A stretch of DNA of 64,000 nucleotides from assembly GCA_028551475.1 (NCBI GenBank), contig CM052359.1, positions 1,632,001 through 1,696,000 on the forward strand, read 5' to 3'. Positions 1 to 12,275 of the stretch are shown here, one piece after another. The DNA comes from Casuarina equisetifolia. Taxonomy: Eukaryota; Streptophyta; Magnoliopsida; Fagales; Casuarinaceae. Positions within the stretch are counted from its first letter, which is position 1. The number at the start of each line of letters is the position of its first letter. The notes under the pieces are model-generated. The model saw nothing but the letters and a program-made list of their open reading frames with translations, did not search any database and was not told the origin of the DNA. A program made the translations under genes and the position numbers.

Positions 1-812
1 GAATTCTGATGAAATACGTTGTATTAGTATTAATATGATTATACCAAAGTTCTAAAAATTATATTTTTTTAAGTTTGAGATAAAGATTTATAAAAAATAT
101 TTTAATATAAAAAAACTAAAAATATATATAGATACGCACACAAGTTTTTCTTTTGTTGTAATATTTATTTTTTTAATATTTTATTGTTAAAAAGTATGAA
201 AGTATAGAACTTTTGTTGTTATATTTATTTATTTTTAATATTTTCTTATTAATAAGTACGAAAATATAGAAATTGGAGGTATAACTTTCTAGAAGACTAT
301 TAAATAAAATTTTGCACCGGATTTTTTCTAATTTTCTGGCACATCATATTCAGTCTATTCGAGCGTTTTGGCTGCTTCCTGTGAAAAATCTATGCAAAAT
401 CCCAATTATGCAGCAAAATCAGTTCAACTTGACTGAATCAAAGCATCGCAATCTGCTGAAATCACAAGTAAAAACAGGAACATCTCACTTTCACAGACAA
501 CCTTTGCAGTAATCCAACGTTTTCAGCGGTCTAAAATTTCCGACGAAATACAAAGGTTCTATGGTACATCGTTGAAGATAGGAACCCGCCGGAGAAATCG
601 ATGCTCCGGGAATTAACGGCTAATCTTTTAAGATGCAGTCGGGATTATAAACCTCCCAAGAAATATGTACAATCGGCGGCTTTTTTCGGTTCTGAGTAAG
701 TATGCTGTGTATACATATGTGTTCCCTTGCTCTGCGACTAATCTATGCGTTACCAAGTCTATTATGGATGAATATCCGACGCCGGGACAGCCAAGCCGGA
801 GAGTCAACTCGG
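1..812. other. AT-rich flank with a 60-bp tandem repeat; 3' side of the DnaJ gene
   Basis: No gene is recognised here. Positions 150-271 hold two imperfect copies of an AT-rich unit of about 60 bp; each copy starts with CTTTTGTTGT and ends near TATAGAA. The stretch from about 640 to 812 lies just downstream of the minus-strand J-domain gene and is probably its 3' untranslated region. Short open frames here show no recognisable domain. Confidence 0.5.
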
Positions 813-1292
813 TCACCAGCACTGGTCTGTTTCCCAGTTCCGGCAGGTGTAGCCGGAAGAGAACCTCGACGTGGCGGACGGTCGAAACCGGCGAAGATGC
901 ATGCGGTCGTAGTCCGCGCGCTTGGCGGGGTCGGAGAGAGTGGAGTAGGCGTTGTGGATTCTGATGAATTCGCCGGCCGAGGAGTCCTTCCTGTCTGAGG
1001 CCAGCACAGCGTCGGGATGGCACGCGCGCGCCAATCGCCGGTACGCCGTTTTGATCTCTTGGCACGAGGCGCCTGCGGGGATTCCGAGGATCTCGTACAG
1101 CGACGCGCCAGTGGTCACGGTGGCCATCTGCGGAGCGTGTGGCGGGAGATACGACGTCGTAGTGTAGGTCTCGGTCGAAGCGGTGGCGAAGGCGGACGGC
1201 GGAGAGAATCGGACGCGTGGCGGGGCGTTAAAGGTCAGTCTGGCGGAGAAATTCGATGCGGTGAGAACCGGAGGGGATGGAACAGAGATCAT
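813..1292 (-). CDS. Small J-domain protein, chaperone DnaJ11 (chloroplastic) type
   Basis: This is a single-exon gene of 159 residues. Residues 1-55 are rich in Ser, Thr, Pro and Ala with few acidic residues, as expected of a chloroplast transit peptide. Residues 64-130 form a J domain: LYEILGI opens helix I, HPD is at 92-94, and FIRIHNAYSTLSDP follows. The HPD loop is what stimulates the ATPase of an Hsp70 partner, so the protein is probably a stromal co-chaperone. The C-terminus ends in WETDQCW, which I recall as the hallmark tail of the plant DnaJ11/J11 family. There is no Gly/Phe region or zinc finger, so it is a small type III J protein. I chose the start that gives the full transit peptide; a Met at 56 would lose it. 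The coding region is much GC-richer than its surroundings. Stop is TGA at 813-815. Confidence 0.88.
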   Translation of the reverse strand: MISVPSPPVLTASNFSARLTFNAPPRVRFSPPSAFATASTETYTTTSYLPPHAPQMATVTTGASLYEILGIPAGASCQEIKTAYRRLARACHPDAVLASDRKDSSAGEFIRIHNAYSTLSDPAKRADYDRMHLRRFRPSATSRFSSGYTCRNWETDQCW

Positions 1293-1440
1293 CGTTCGTA
1301 CGGTGCAAGTGCTGCGATTGTGGCTGCGAAAGGAAAGGGGAGCGGGGTTTGGCTTTTAACTATGGTGGGGGAGACGAGGGGTTGGGCCCGGGGTTTAACT
1401 ACGGTTAAAAGTTAAGGGTTGAGTTAGTGAGTTGGGTTAA
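1293..1440 (-). promoter_or_regulatory. Presumed promoter and 5' leader of the DnaJ11-like gene
   Basis: This is the GC-rich stretch directly upstream of the minus-strand start. It contains TTGGGCCCGGGG around 1382-1393, which includes a GGGCCC core like the plant site II (TCP-binding) element common upstream of housekeeping and organelle-protein genes. No clear TATA box is seen. The role is inferred from position. Confidence 0.35.
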
Positions 1441-4400
1441 GTGAGAAATCTCTTATCCTCGAGGCATAGGATGAGTCAGCGAAACAAAATAGAAGAATAA
1501 TTTTTCAAATAGCATTTGCTATTTCAAAGTAAACCATATTATAAAATATGTCAAATAATTTCAATTTTTTATTTTTTTCATTGACCAAATGTCTAAATAA
1601 ATAAACAAATAAGTATCTTACTCATAATATACATATGATAGCGTTCAAATACAAATACTTGTTCTACGTTGTTAATATATTATCATTTTGTGTTACCTAT
1701 GCACTAGGGTGTGCTGCCGTGATCAAAGTATGTTTGTCATAGTTTTATTATATGTCTCAACAATTGTGCCAAAACACCCAAGTCTTAAGATTAGTCATTT
1801 CATTTAAACATTTTTATCAACTTACACTCTCTTATATATAAATATGTTCTTCTTTCTTATATATTGATTTTTATAAAAGGGAGTAGGTCTTTTAACATAT
1901 AATACTTCAAATAATTGTTGAAAGTACCCTTATAACAATTTAAATTGTTCATTTTTATTCAACTTGTACCACTAGGGGGAGAAGTTCTTCTAGAATACTC
2001 TGATGATGATGGCTAGATTTCACCTAGAGTTCTTCTAGAGTTCGTTGTGTCCCATATGATGGCTAGATTTCACCTAATGGCAGTTGATCTCTTGAAATAA
2101 CAAATAGCACTTAGCCATAAGTATTATCATTCGAAGATTGTCCTTTTCCACTTTTCAAAGATGCTTTACTTAAAGAAGAGCGATCATTTCAACAAATTAT
2201 TTTGCTCACATGGCTCTTGGTTTAGGCAATCAAAGAAGTAGTGGGCAGATATGATTCTGTCATGGAATAAATCTTTATCTTGTGGGCTACCCCACTAAGC
2301 ATAAAGATAAGATCATAGATACGTGGAAGACAAGTTCACTTAGGCTTGTGGAAAAACACTCACCTGAGGCCTTTATCACGACAGTAGTGAGAAAAAGTGT
2401 GGAGCCGACTACCCAATACGGCTCTTTTTTTAATTATGCCTTTTCACAGTCTTTTTTAATTGAAATTTTTAGATTACTTGCAACATCTTCTAGAATCCTT
2501 TAATCAAATTTTTAAAAACGATTTTTTGTTTAACTTTAAAGTCTCAAAATCTGCTTGATATGTAGATAAACATTATTTCATTCTATTTAAGATCTTTCAT
2601 GTATAGTATCTCTTACAAGATGGTTTTGAGGTAAAAATGAACTTTCTAGATGTGTTTTGTCCATATTCTTGAACGGTGCATCTATATCTTATTCGATCGC
2701 AGCTATATCTTTTTAGCATTAAAGTAGATTATTTAGACCAACGGTGTGAAAACGCTAAGCATTCCGACCATGAAGAACACCGGCGAACAAGTCTTCCACT
2801 TAGTCATGGACAACATTTATACATCAGTCACATCCGGCGAGGCAAGAAAGTAAAAACCATCATGACGCCGAAAGAATCTTGGACCCATCACCGTCTCGAT
2901 TCCAAGTGTGATAGAACGTTCAAGAAGACCATAGGACGTACCATCTTAAAGTTTACAATAGCAGAAAGCATGTCACCATTGGTCTAATTGACATAAAGAT
3001 ATGACCATACTAGGAATAAAGAAGGCAGAAGAATGGCCGACGTCCATCATCAGTTGTTTCGTGCCCTTGTTTTTTCAGCTTTTGATCTTCCCGGGAAAAG
3101 GTAAAAGAAGTCATGCAACATGCTTTTACTGGTGTCAGTCAGTTGTTGCTGAGATTCTCATTCAATGTTTAAAAAGGTAGTAAAGATGATAACTAAAATA
3201 CAGATCAAACATCATGCGCGTTTTAGGCTTTTAGAGAAAGGGAAGAGTCACTTGGAAAGGAAAGGCCACTAACTTGCCATAATCAATGACGTGCTTGGGT
3301 GGGCACTTATTTGGGGTATTAAAAATAGCATTGATATCATAACATTTAGTATTTTCTTTATATGTTTATGTGTATCTGTCTTAGCATGCGTGTTTTACAA
3401 CATGGACATCTTCCTTTCTCACGAAATAGTTTTAGTGGAGAAAGTTAAAGTCCTTCTAATATAGTTTAAGGTTTTAAAAAGAGAGAAATAAGAAAAGTAG
3501 AGAGACGAGAGAGGGAGATTATAAGGGGCTAAGGAGGAGTCCTTGCAATCATGGGAACCTTATGGAGAAGGTGATTCTATCCTTGGAAATTTTTCTACCC
3601 TTAAGAATCGGTTTTAAAGTTTTTCTTGTAGGAAATAAGGTTTTGGAAAAAGGAAATAAGAAAGACAGAGACAGAAGAGAAGGAGATTACCCTACCTTAA
3701 GGGGATTGAAGAGAAGTCCTTGAGATCATAGGAGTATCATGAAGGTGGCTCCAATTTAGGAAATTCTTCCTCCACATTATGCATGTCCTATAACATGTAC
3801 ATCTTCTTTTAACAATTGATTTTTAAGAAAAGTGAAATCCTTTATAACATAAAAAGAATGTTTTGGAAAGAGAGAACTAAAAAAAAAAAAAATAGGGAGA
3901 GAAGGAGATTACCCAACCTCATAAAGATCAAGGAGAAGTTCATGGGTTGATCAAGAAAATCATGATGCTAAAGCAATTGAAAGAAATTAAAAAGAAGAGA
4001 CTTCATTTTTGAAATTCCTCATACCACTTTTTCCCAATAGAGCATCACAAATCAATTTGGGCAAGTAAATAAAAAAACATATCTGAACATAAAAAGCCTA
4101 ACAATCCTTTCCACTAGAAACCTTAAAAAGTCTTGTTTTCTCTTAAGATAGATTTTGAGACAAATTATTTAATTTTATCAAGAGGTAATCCTTTTTAAAT
4201 CAGTAAAGAAACATATGAAGATGGAAGGATGTTGTAAAGACAAATCTATTGTAATAAATACAACGTTGAACCAAAAGATGTACACATATTGGTATGATTA
4301 GGCACAATTACTTTTGAACACTAATGTATATATACCTAATCTCCTAGAAAGGCCATGTTGTACTTGGACATCGTTTTGTGTGTAAAATCAACACTTTTGT

Positions 4401-5030
4401 TTTTTCGTTAAAGGTGAATCTAGAATTTCAGCAATAGATCTAAATCACCCTTAATGCCTCTCCTAGGAAAACGACAGGACCCTTGCAAAGTCTTATTTGG
4501 TTGGCTTTCATGTCAAGATGGGATTACTTTTGATAACGTGAGGTTCACAATGAATTTTATAAGTCCTCATGTCATCGCATGGGACAAACACAACTTGCTT
4601 GATTGCTTCAATTTCCCTAATGGTTTGCATTTGGTTATTTTCCATTACACGGCAGCATGTATTGATGTGAAGTTTATCAAATAATTATCCTATCTTGCCA
4701 GCACGTCTCAACATCAGCATTTTGGTTCCTCCAAAGTTATCTTGTCTACAAACTTAGCATGATGATAATGACTTGACAAAATACTAGAAAACAAATATTA
4801 TGAATTTATTGAGTCTATTAGATGTCGAGGAAAACAATGTGTACTTCACGATGAAAAAAATATTTTATTATTCTAAGTTTATTTGGAGAAGAAATAGAGT
4901 TTTAAATATAATATCAAAATTTAAGTTGTAATATCTTTTATTTGTTAATAAAGATCAACTTAAAAAATATTTGTTTTAAAATATAAAAATTTCCTAAGAA
5001 AATATTATTTTATTGAAGTTAAACCAGTGA
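1441..5030. other. Gene-free AT-rich spacer with degenerate repeats
   Basis: I see no convincing gene in these 3.6 kb. A 21-bp direct repeat (core GATGGCTAGATTTCACCTA) occurs twice around 2008-2078, about 52 bp apart. Slightly GC-richer patches at about 2680-2990 and 4454-4684 hold frames of 103 and 76 residues that match no family I know; they may be old transposon pieces. A longer duplicated block at 3380-3960 is listed separately. Confidence 0.4.
3380..3960. repeat. Degenerate tandem repeat, period about 400 bp with half-units near 190 bp
   Basis: The stretch starting near 3382 (GCATGCGTGTTTTACAACATG) recurs in altered form near 3780 (GCATGTCCTATAACATG). In both copies it is followed by ATCTTC, a lightly changed block, and GAGAGA-rich sequence. 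A phrase like GAAGGAGATTACCC followed by AAGTCC/AAGTTC occurs three times (about 3510, 3690 and 3900). No coding capacity is seen. The source is unknown. Confidence 0.5.
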
Positions 5031-5416
5031 TTTGTAACCTTTGGAGCCACCACAAACAGGTTGCAGAGGCCTCGTAAGTCATCAGCCTGCCATGAACACT
5101 GATTACGAGAAATCTAAGAGGTTATGTCCTATTCTCTGGGACGTTCTTTGTACTGAATCTCAGCCATGAATGTGTTTCTTCCCTCTCAATATATGACAAA
5201 AATTCTTCGATATCAGATCCTCTTCCTGAGATTCCAACGCTGTGTTCGGTTAGATTACTGTAGGTTCGTGTTCCAAGTTTTCCCAGATCGTCATGAGAGA
5301 GCTAAAGGAATACCTGAGAATTTGCTCTGAGGCTCTGGTTTTTGTTTGGTGGCTGAGATTATTGGGTGTTCCAAGTTTTTTCCGCCCAACCAAACAACAT
5401 GAATGGACCACCAACC

Positions 5417-5944
5417 TCAACACCGGGTCCGGGGCAACGGTTCCTTGTAAGCTCCATCGTCCGGCTCGATCGAAAAGTCTCTGCAGATGGGGCAGTGCCA
5501 TGATTTCAGCAGCCACTTATCAATGCAGCCCTTATGATATATGTGCTTGCACCTAGGCAAAACCCTGATTTCCTCTCCATAAAAAAACTCCGTTAAACAT
5601 ATGGCACATTTCACCTCCGAGTCCGGCGACGACGACGGCGACGTCGAGTAGGAACAAGAAACCGAGAACGACTGGCCATAAACGAAGGTGGGAAGGGTGC
5701 CGAGCTTGTGGCCATAGGACGACCTGTCGGAGGGGCTCTGATGAGACGGAGGAGGAGGCGGAGGCGGCAGGATGGACCTTCGGTGGACGCATTTGAAGAC
5801 GGAAAAGAGTAGGCCGCAGATAAGCCCGCCCACGATGAGGACTGTGACGGATATGCCTACGATTTTTTCTTCACTTCCAACGTTGGATTTTGGAAGCAAA
5901 TTCTTCCATTCGGGTTCCGGACTCTGCAGCTGGGGTGGGTTCAT
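5417..5944 (-). CDS. ATL-type RING-H2 finger E3 ubiquitin ligase
   Basis: Single-exon gene of 175 residues. Residues 28-50 form one hydrophobic membrane segment (IVGISVTVLIVGGLICGLLF). A basic stretch, a poly-Pro run at 60-66 and a Ser-rich linker follow. Residues 113-154 are a canonical RING-H2 finger: Cys113, Cys116, Cys132, His134, His137, Cys140, Cys151 and Cys154. The spacing is exactly C-x2-C-x15-C-x-H-x2-H-x2-C-x10-C-x2-C, with the conserved Trp between the last two zinc pairs. This layout (N-terminal membrane segment, linker, RING-H2) is that of the plant ATL family, membrane-anchored E3 ligases often induced by stress or defence signals. At 175 residues it is at the short end of the family. 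TLPTFVYG at 83-90 sits where the family's GLD motif usually lies, but the motif is not kept. The substrate cannot be told from sequence. Confidence 0.87.
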   Translation of the reverse strand: MNPPQLQSPEPEWKNLLPKSNVGSEEKIVGISVTVLIVGGLICGLLFSVFKCVHRRSILPPPPPPPSHQSPSDRSSYGHKLGTLPTFVYGQSFSVSCSYSTSPSSSPDSEVKCAICLTEFFYGEEIRVLPRCKHIYHKGCIDKWLLKSWHCPICRDFSIEPDDGAYKEPLPRTRC

Positions 5945-7525
5945 GGCTTTCTTGATAGAGATATTGCGTCAAAACTTGGGAAGTTTCAAACTCCGACGCC
6001 ATGATTCACTAGAATCTATCTAGGTTTCTGGTTTTGAAAACTGGGTCATTAGAAATCATGTCTAAAATGGACGAAACTTGAACAAATCATCTTACTGAAA
6101 TGCGAAACTGGTGATGGGGGTATACTTGATTTCTACAGCGGAATGAAGAATGAAAATGGAAAAATCCATTTTACTATTATACATTCTTCTCTCAAATTTG
6201 AGAGCTTTAGGAGGAGCCAAAATTCTATCTCGAATTCAACTAAATATGGTACTTTTTGAAGGGTGTGACTATCTTTCGACTCTTGTAATTTTTAGAAGTA
6301 CCGAATATGGTTGCCTCGCGGTGTTAGAACGAATTTCTCACATTCTTAACTGCAACAGCGGGATGAGCCAATTTGAAGTCATTTTTAGAACAATTCCCCC
6401 GGATTTCAGTGTTTCTAGAACTACTCATCCTTTCTTTTGAAGCTTTGGCTTCTTTTCTTGATGGGTATGAAGCATGACTAACTTTTCCCTTGTATAGCCC
6501 TCGCCATAGTCTCACTAAGATGACACAATTTTACCATTTACTGAAAATTGGCTAGATAAAAATCAAAGGTTATTCGTGTAAAAATCAAAGGTTATTTGTG
6601 TAAAAGTAATCAAGTACTACTACTAAACCAAAAGTTATAATTAATAATTAGGATATTACCTTATAATCTTAACCTAGCAATACCACTTAAATTACAGCTC
6701 TCAAACCAATTCTATGTAGACCCTTTCCCACCAAGCCAAAAAAGACCCACCTCTACGATTCACTGATAGCAATACAAACCCCATACTATGCAATAGATGG
6801 ATATAAAGTGTTAAACCTAACTATATGTCAGGTATTATAAGTTAGACAATTAATCTCATTTGAGCACAAAAGTATTATTAGATCCCATAAACCCAACAAT
6901 TTCTTCTTCTATTAGATCATGAAAGTACCAGTTAGCTCCCTTGTTTTAATTATACAAATAATAATAAATATGTTTGTTAGTTATGTTCTACATTACTTAA
7001 ATTTTATTCTTATTTGTATAACATCCCACAAAGATGCCTAAGAATGGGGAAACCACCATATATATGTAAGGTCATAAGATAGTATTTTGATATTGTCCCA
7101 CACTTGTGGTATTGAAAAGTGTAAATCACGTTATTTAAATTATTGACTTTCGAAGAAGGAAATAGACTTTCTAAACTATCGAACAATGGGCATCCCCTTC
7201 TGCATGTGAACAAAGTACGACCTTTTGGGGAACATGGCAGCACGAAAGGCACCGACGCTTTTGCCAAAATGTGTGAACAACGCCATTTTCTAGATGTTAA
7301 CAAGTTAGCATTGCCTTTTTTGAATTACACAAAGGGAACAAAGGGCAGAGTGAAAATGCAGAAGCAAATTACAAACCAAAAATGAACATAAACACTTAAA
7401 TACAGAAAGATATCAATTGCAAATTCTACTGTCAAACCGTGACCATCAGGAGACGAGGAAAGGTGGGATATGGACAGCTTGCTCATTCAAGCAAACGTTT
7501 GAGTCTTTAACAGCACCGATCAACA
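5945..7525. other. Spacer between the RING-H2 gene and APE2
   Basis: AT-rich spacer. Frames at 6150-6440 and 7010-7303 have no recognisable domain and look accidental. Around 7080-7320 the text (TGTCCCACACTTGTGG, then a less AT-rich block with GGGGAACATGG) has the flavour of an old LTR or TRIM fragment, but I see no matching second end. The last 100 bases or so before 7526 are probably APE2 3' untranslated region. Confidence 0.35.
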
Positions 7526-10500
7526 TCATCTGTGCCGAGATTTTGACGCAGCCCATTTGAAGTAACCGCAGTTGGCTTCAGGATTTGATGCAGGTCCCTG
7601 TAAGAAGAAAACACCTCTCTCATGGTTAGTACTTTGCCTATACAATGACCAAATGAGTTGAGATCATAGTTAAGTTCTTTGCTTTGTCTTTCTGGGCTGT
7701 GTTTTCTTTAATATACTACAGGACGACAATTCAAGGAAGCCGTTTAACGTTGCATCGGCAACACAAGATCATACACAAACACATGTCCTGTCCAAATGCA
7801 GGCGTAATATAGACAAGCTGATAAGATCTCACATTTCCAATATCAGCACACTTGTGGGGAACCAAAACTCTACTAGATGAATCAGTGTTTCTTTGAAAAC
7901 TAAAACAGAGGAACCAGCCACAGGCTTAAGTATTACATTTTCTATCGTTTATTTTTATTTTTCCCTTCCCGCACTTGAATATGATTCAGTGCACATCCGA
8001 CAGTAATCATATATTCCAATCAAGGGCAACCATATCTTTTCAATTAAATGGCCAGGAAGATCAAATGAATGCTAGAGCAGTGAATCAAGTAAGAAGATAT
8101 AAATGAAATAATGTATATGTCCAATTTCAGTACCTCAGCGCGAGCACAGACGTAAAATCTGCGACCAAAATTCGGGCCTTGTTTCTTCACTACCCGTGTC
8201 ACACATGGTTCACTATGGCCCTTGCATAGAGGTATACTATTCTGCATGACTTGCTGTATCCTTCGCCACTCCAATAAGGCAGCATTACTTTTTTCTTTCT
8301 CCGCAGAACAGGAGTTTAATTCGCATTGATCTTGAGTGGATGCACTTGGGTTCATCGAACAGTGCTCGGACCTGCTGCATCGAACATCCACCACAAGAGT
8401 TCCATCCGGCTCATTACCAGACCGTGGGGAGTCTACAGGCCTGACTGCAATATCAGTATTAGAGTCTTCAGCACTATTGCTAAGGTTTGGACTTCTCTGG
8501 AAAAACGATTTCAGTGAAAGTTGGGACCATTGACTTTTTCTTGCTTTTTTCTTGGTTTCATGGCTGGGCATTAATTTTGTATGCTCACTTCTCGGTGCAA
8601 TCAAGGAGTCACAAGAAGCAGCATCAGCAGGACCCCTAAACTGATTGTCTCTATATGGAATGAGACCTTCATATTCTTGCTTTGAAGAAGAACAAGGTTC
8701 AACGGGAAATACATCAGCTATACTACCATTATCGAATGATTTGCTCACTTCCACATTGCAGATCTCCACTGTGACAATTTCGCTTGAAAATGATCTTGAC
8801 GCCTCACAGGATTTAGTCTGTCCAGTAAGTTGTCTTTTTGTTAAGATTGACACTGCACAAGATGATGGGGGCTCGTAAGTTGGCAGTCATAATATAGAAA
8901 ACCATCTGCAGAAAGAATGGAACCAGAGCACCCTTTTCTTATATTTTGCTCATGCTACACAAGAGTAAGGGCTCTGAAAGTTTGCAGCTACCTATAGAAA
9001 ACAACTGCCCACAGAAACAAACAAATAAATAAATTTCGATTAAAACGTTGGGATAAGTTAGCAAGAGAGTATTTAACACTCTAGTGGCTATTCAAAATTA
9101 CAGCAAATTAGATGGTCCATTAACCCTGATGGCCAGACATACAGTGTGTCAGTCTAGCACAACCAATTCTTTGATTCTATTGATTAGTGATGCCGTGATC
9201 CAAAAACAGAAAGGTACAATACACAGGAACTTAACCAAAAGAGAAGCTAGTCGCTCCTCAAATCTAAGGGTCCAAGAAAGCTCACGAGTTGCTGTTGACG
9301 AAGATATTGCCAATTGCATAAATTAACATATATAACTATAAAAAGACTGTAACCAGGGAAATGAGAAAATCTACCATACCAAGAGTTTGCTGAAGGCCAT
9401 GAATCATGGGAATATATCTAGCAGATAAACTTGGAGTACTGTGTTCAGAAGTATCAGGAATTTCTAGCAATCTTGTAAAAACAGGAGCATGATCGGAACC
9501 TTCCAGTCTGATGCTCCGCCCTCCTTTCCACCTGTATGTAGGGCAACATTCAGAGATACCCATAAATGAAGTCTATCAGCATGTACGGCAGGCTGGTACT
9601 ATATGATGGAGAATGGCGTGGATTGTTACTTGGAACTACAGAGTAAGATCACTGACATAAATATCTAGAATAACGAGATTGTCATTTCTTTAACACAACG
9701 GACATAATTGGCAAAAAAGAATTATCAATTATGCTTGCAATATAATGTAAACTATATGGTTAGACCAGCTGATAAATGTGGTTCAAACAAAGACAGTCAT
9801 AGAGAAACACCAGCAGGCACTCACTGAGGAACTGCTGTTGAGAGAGAGAGATATACAGTTATTCTATATCAACATAACATCTGCAGCATCACGCCATTAC
9901 TCTGCACAACTTTAAACCCAGAATCCTTTACCTCAGCGTATTTCCAGGTTTCCATCGTCTGTACTGTATCAGTATGTCACACTCATCAACATGGCAATTC
10001 ATAAAGTTATGGCCTTGAAGGTCATCTAGTTGATGTAAGCATGGGCCAGCACATAGAATATGATCAATTCTTGTCCCATAGTTAAATTCCTCTGCACCTG
10101 TATTTTGTGGCCAGCATGTGTACGCATCTCTTCTGCATAAATTTCAAGATGAACAAAGCACAAATCAAGTGAGTTCAAAAATTTAAACACTTGACAATAA
10201 TGATAACAGTTGACAATGAACCAAAAACTATGCATTAGTGTGTCTAGAAGCAGAAAAGATTTGGAAAAAGGAGAGAAAACATAGAAAATGGGACTCAGAC
10301 TAGGATATAAAAAGAATAGAAGCTTCTCGTTTCACAGGCAACAAAAATAAGTAGTCATAAACAACCATGATTCCAAGGATATGTTAAGCTCTGTACCTAT
10401 CTGGATGTTTAGTTCTGAAAACATCGGAAAAAGAGCCCCCAGATTGCACTAGCAAAGATCTAAACCATCTTCTGAATCTACAGAGCATTCACATCAGTGT

Positions 10501-12118
10501 CAATACCGACTTTGACTGGTCAAACTGTAAATTACAAAATAGTAATCTACATGGGCACAACAGCCAAGCAGACCACCAAGTATAAAAATAGGCAAGCAGC
10601 TTACTCATTATTCTCGAAATCTGGTCCAGCATCACAACGATCCAGTGTAGTGGGTGCAATATTAAGGTCCCCAACGACAATTATCCTCCTTCCCTGATGC
10701 AGAAGAGCCTCCCATCTTTTCTACAAAAAAGATTACCAGAATTACTAAAGGAGCAATGGAGCTGCATTACATGTTAATTGACCACTTACAGTTTTGGTTG
10801 GTATTCATCTCTAATAGCTCAAACTACAGACTACTACTTTATAATGAGCAAATAACAAAAGACGAAAAAGGTGACTTCCAACATCTGATACATTTTTAAT
10901 TAATTTAACTACCACAGTTCCCTGTTTCAGTTTCTTCTCATCTGTGAGGAACAAAAAGATGTAGGGTAAATATACTGATTCTTCTCTTCTTTTTTTTTTT
11001 TTTAATTTTCTTTCTTTGTTCCACTCAGAATAATGAGATAAGCAAACAGATTTGACTACAATCAATTCTGAAGATTAATTGTTAGTTTGTTCTGCCACCG
11101 TTAGTTGATTGGTTACATAAAGAAAAACCATAGAAAAATCAGCATGTTACTTATCAGTAATGGAGCCACATGAAGTAAACGTGTAACCCATGTTTCAACA
11201 TGCAGGAGTTTAACAAAAAAAGCGGGAACTATTAACCATGAGTAGCAATGCTCAGGAACAAGATTTGGGTTACCTGCAATATCTTATAAAATGTGAGCTT
11301 AAACCCGGTCCTTTCAGTATCATCGCATTCAGCTCGAGGCCCATACAAGTTAAAAAGAACTGCCCATTTCCCATCATTCAGCCAATAAAAGAAAAGGGTA
11401 TTGAACATCAATTCCGTCACATACATAATCAATAGCAAATAAGAACAAAAAATAAAATGAAAACTTAAAGAGCATAAGTACATATCATGCTTAAAAGCTC
11501 ACCAAAATGGCCATGATCTGTGATAACACAACGCCCCTCGCTGTCAATCCTAAGAAGCTCATCTTTTGTAAATTCCCCCTCAAGGCCTTCCGCTGCTTCA
11601 CAAGCTTCGCCTTTTCCGTTCTGAGAGTTTCCACCAAGTCCTGTGAAGCCCTCCTCCGCCGCAATCGGCAGGGCCACTTCGGTGCTTGAAAACGCCGACT
11701 TTACACGACAGAACGTAGCAACACCTTTAGAAAACCAAGGAAAGTAATACAGCACTGAGTGTCCGTCACAAACCAACAAGCCTAGTTTTCATTGAGACAT
11801 TGCAACAAACATCTTACCCGAATAGCCCATTCGACCTTTATCTGAAGTTCGAGTGCACGAGAAGAAAGATTCGAAACCCTCCGACACTGCCACATCCGCC
11901 GTTAGCTCCTGCCTTCTCAACTTAGTCTCCTGGTTGAGGCCGGCATCAGAACGCGAAACTCTAAAGAAGACCTCGAATTAAAGCAGAGAAACAGAGAGAG
12001 AAACAGGCACCTGAAAGCAAATGACATCGGCGTCGAAGGAACTGAGCAATTTCTGGAGGGACCCGAACTGTGAAATCCGCGATCTCAGCCCATTCACGTT
12101 GTACGTTACGATCTTCAT
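7526..12118 (-). CDS. APE2: DNA-(apurinic/apyrimidinic site) endonuclease 2 (APE2)
   Basis: Ten exons join into 1869 nt (622 residues): 12011-12118, 11818-11929, 11503-11724, 11274-11359, 10605-10720, 10397-10477, 9932-10132, 9380-9531, 8134-8852, 7526-7597. All junctions are GT..AG and in phase. Residues 1 to about 350 are the exonuclease III-like EEP domain: NVNGLRSR near the N-terminus, the metal-binding Glu in [21 protein letters not shown] in exon 5 and the catalytic GSDHAPV in exon 8. A disordered Ser-rich part carries a perfect PCNA-binding PIP box, QLSLKSFF, at 470-477. The C-terminus (about 569-615) is a GRF zinc finger split by the last intron ([12 protein letters not shown], then NCGYFKWA), a single-strand-DNA binding module. 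EEP plus PIP plus zf-GRF is diagnostic of APE2, which trims 3' blocks and processes AP sites in nuclear base excision repair. The ATG is chosen because the EEP fold begins at once. Confidence 0.95.
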
Positions 12119-12189
12119 TTCCCTGCTAATTCTTCACTCATTTCCTTCCTCCTATGAAGAGTAGCATTATGAACCTCTCACTGTCCTTT

Positions 12190-12275
12190 TAAAAAAAAAA
12201 AAAAAAAAAAAACGACGCCGTTTTCGCAACTGAGAGTTTTACTTTATTTTATTAAAACGACGGCGTTTTCATTTT
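12190..12275. promoter_or_regulatory. Paired AAACGACG(C/G)CGTTTT palindromic motifs upstream of APE2
   Basis: A run of about 22 A is followed by AAACGACGCCGTTTT at 12210-12224. A near-identical AAAACGACGGCGTTTT lies at 12254-12269. Both are near-palindromes and sit about 90-150 bp upstream of the APE2 start codon. Similar AAACGNCGNCGTTTT sequences are frequent near plant transcription starts, as I recall. The regulatory role is inferred from position and symmetry. Confidence 0.45.

Noticed and set aside
628-1065. 145-residue minus-strand frame overlapping the DnaJ11-like gene
   Set aside because: Different frame, Arg/Pro-rich shadow caused by GC-rich coding sequence; the J-domain frame has the family signature.
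11232-11483. Reading the 83-residue frame as a separate gene
   Set aside because: It contains APE2 exon 4 ([14 protein letters not shown]...) with flanking intron translated by chance.
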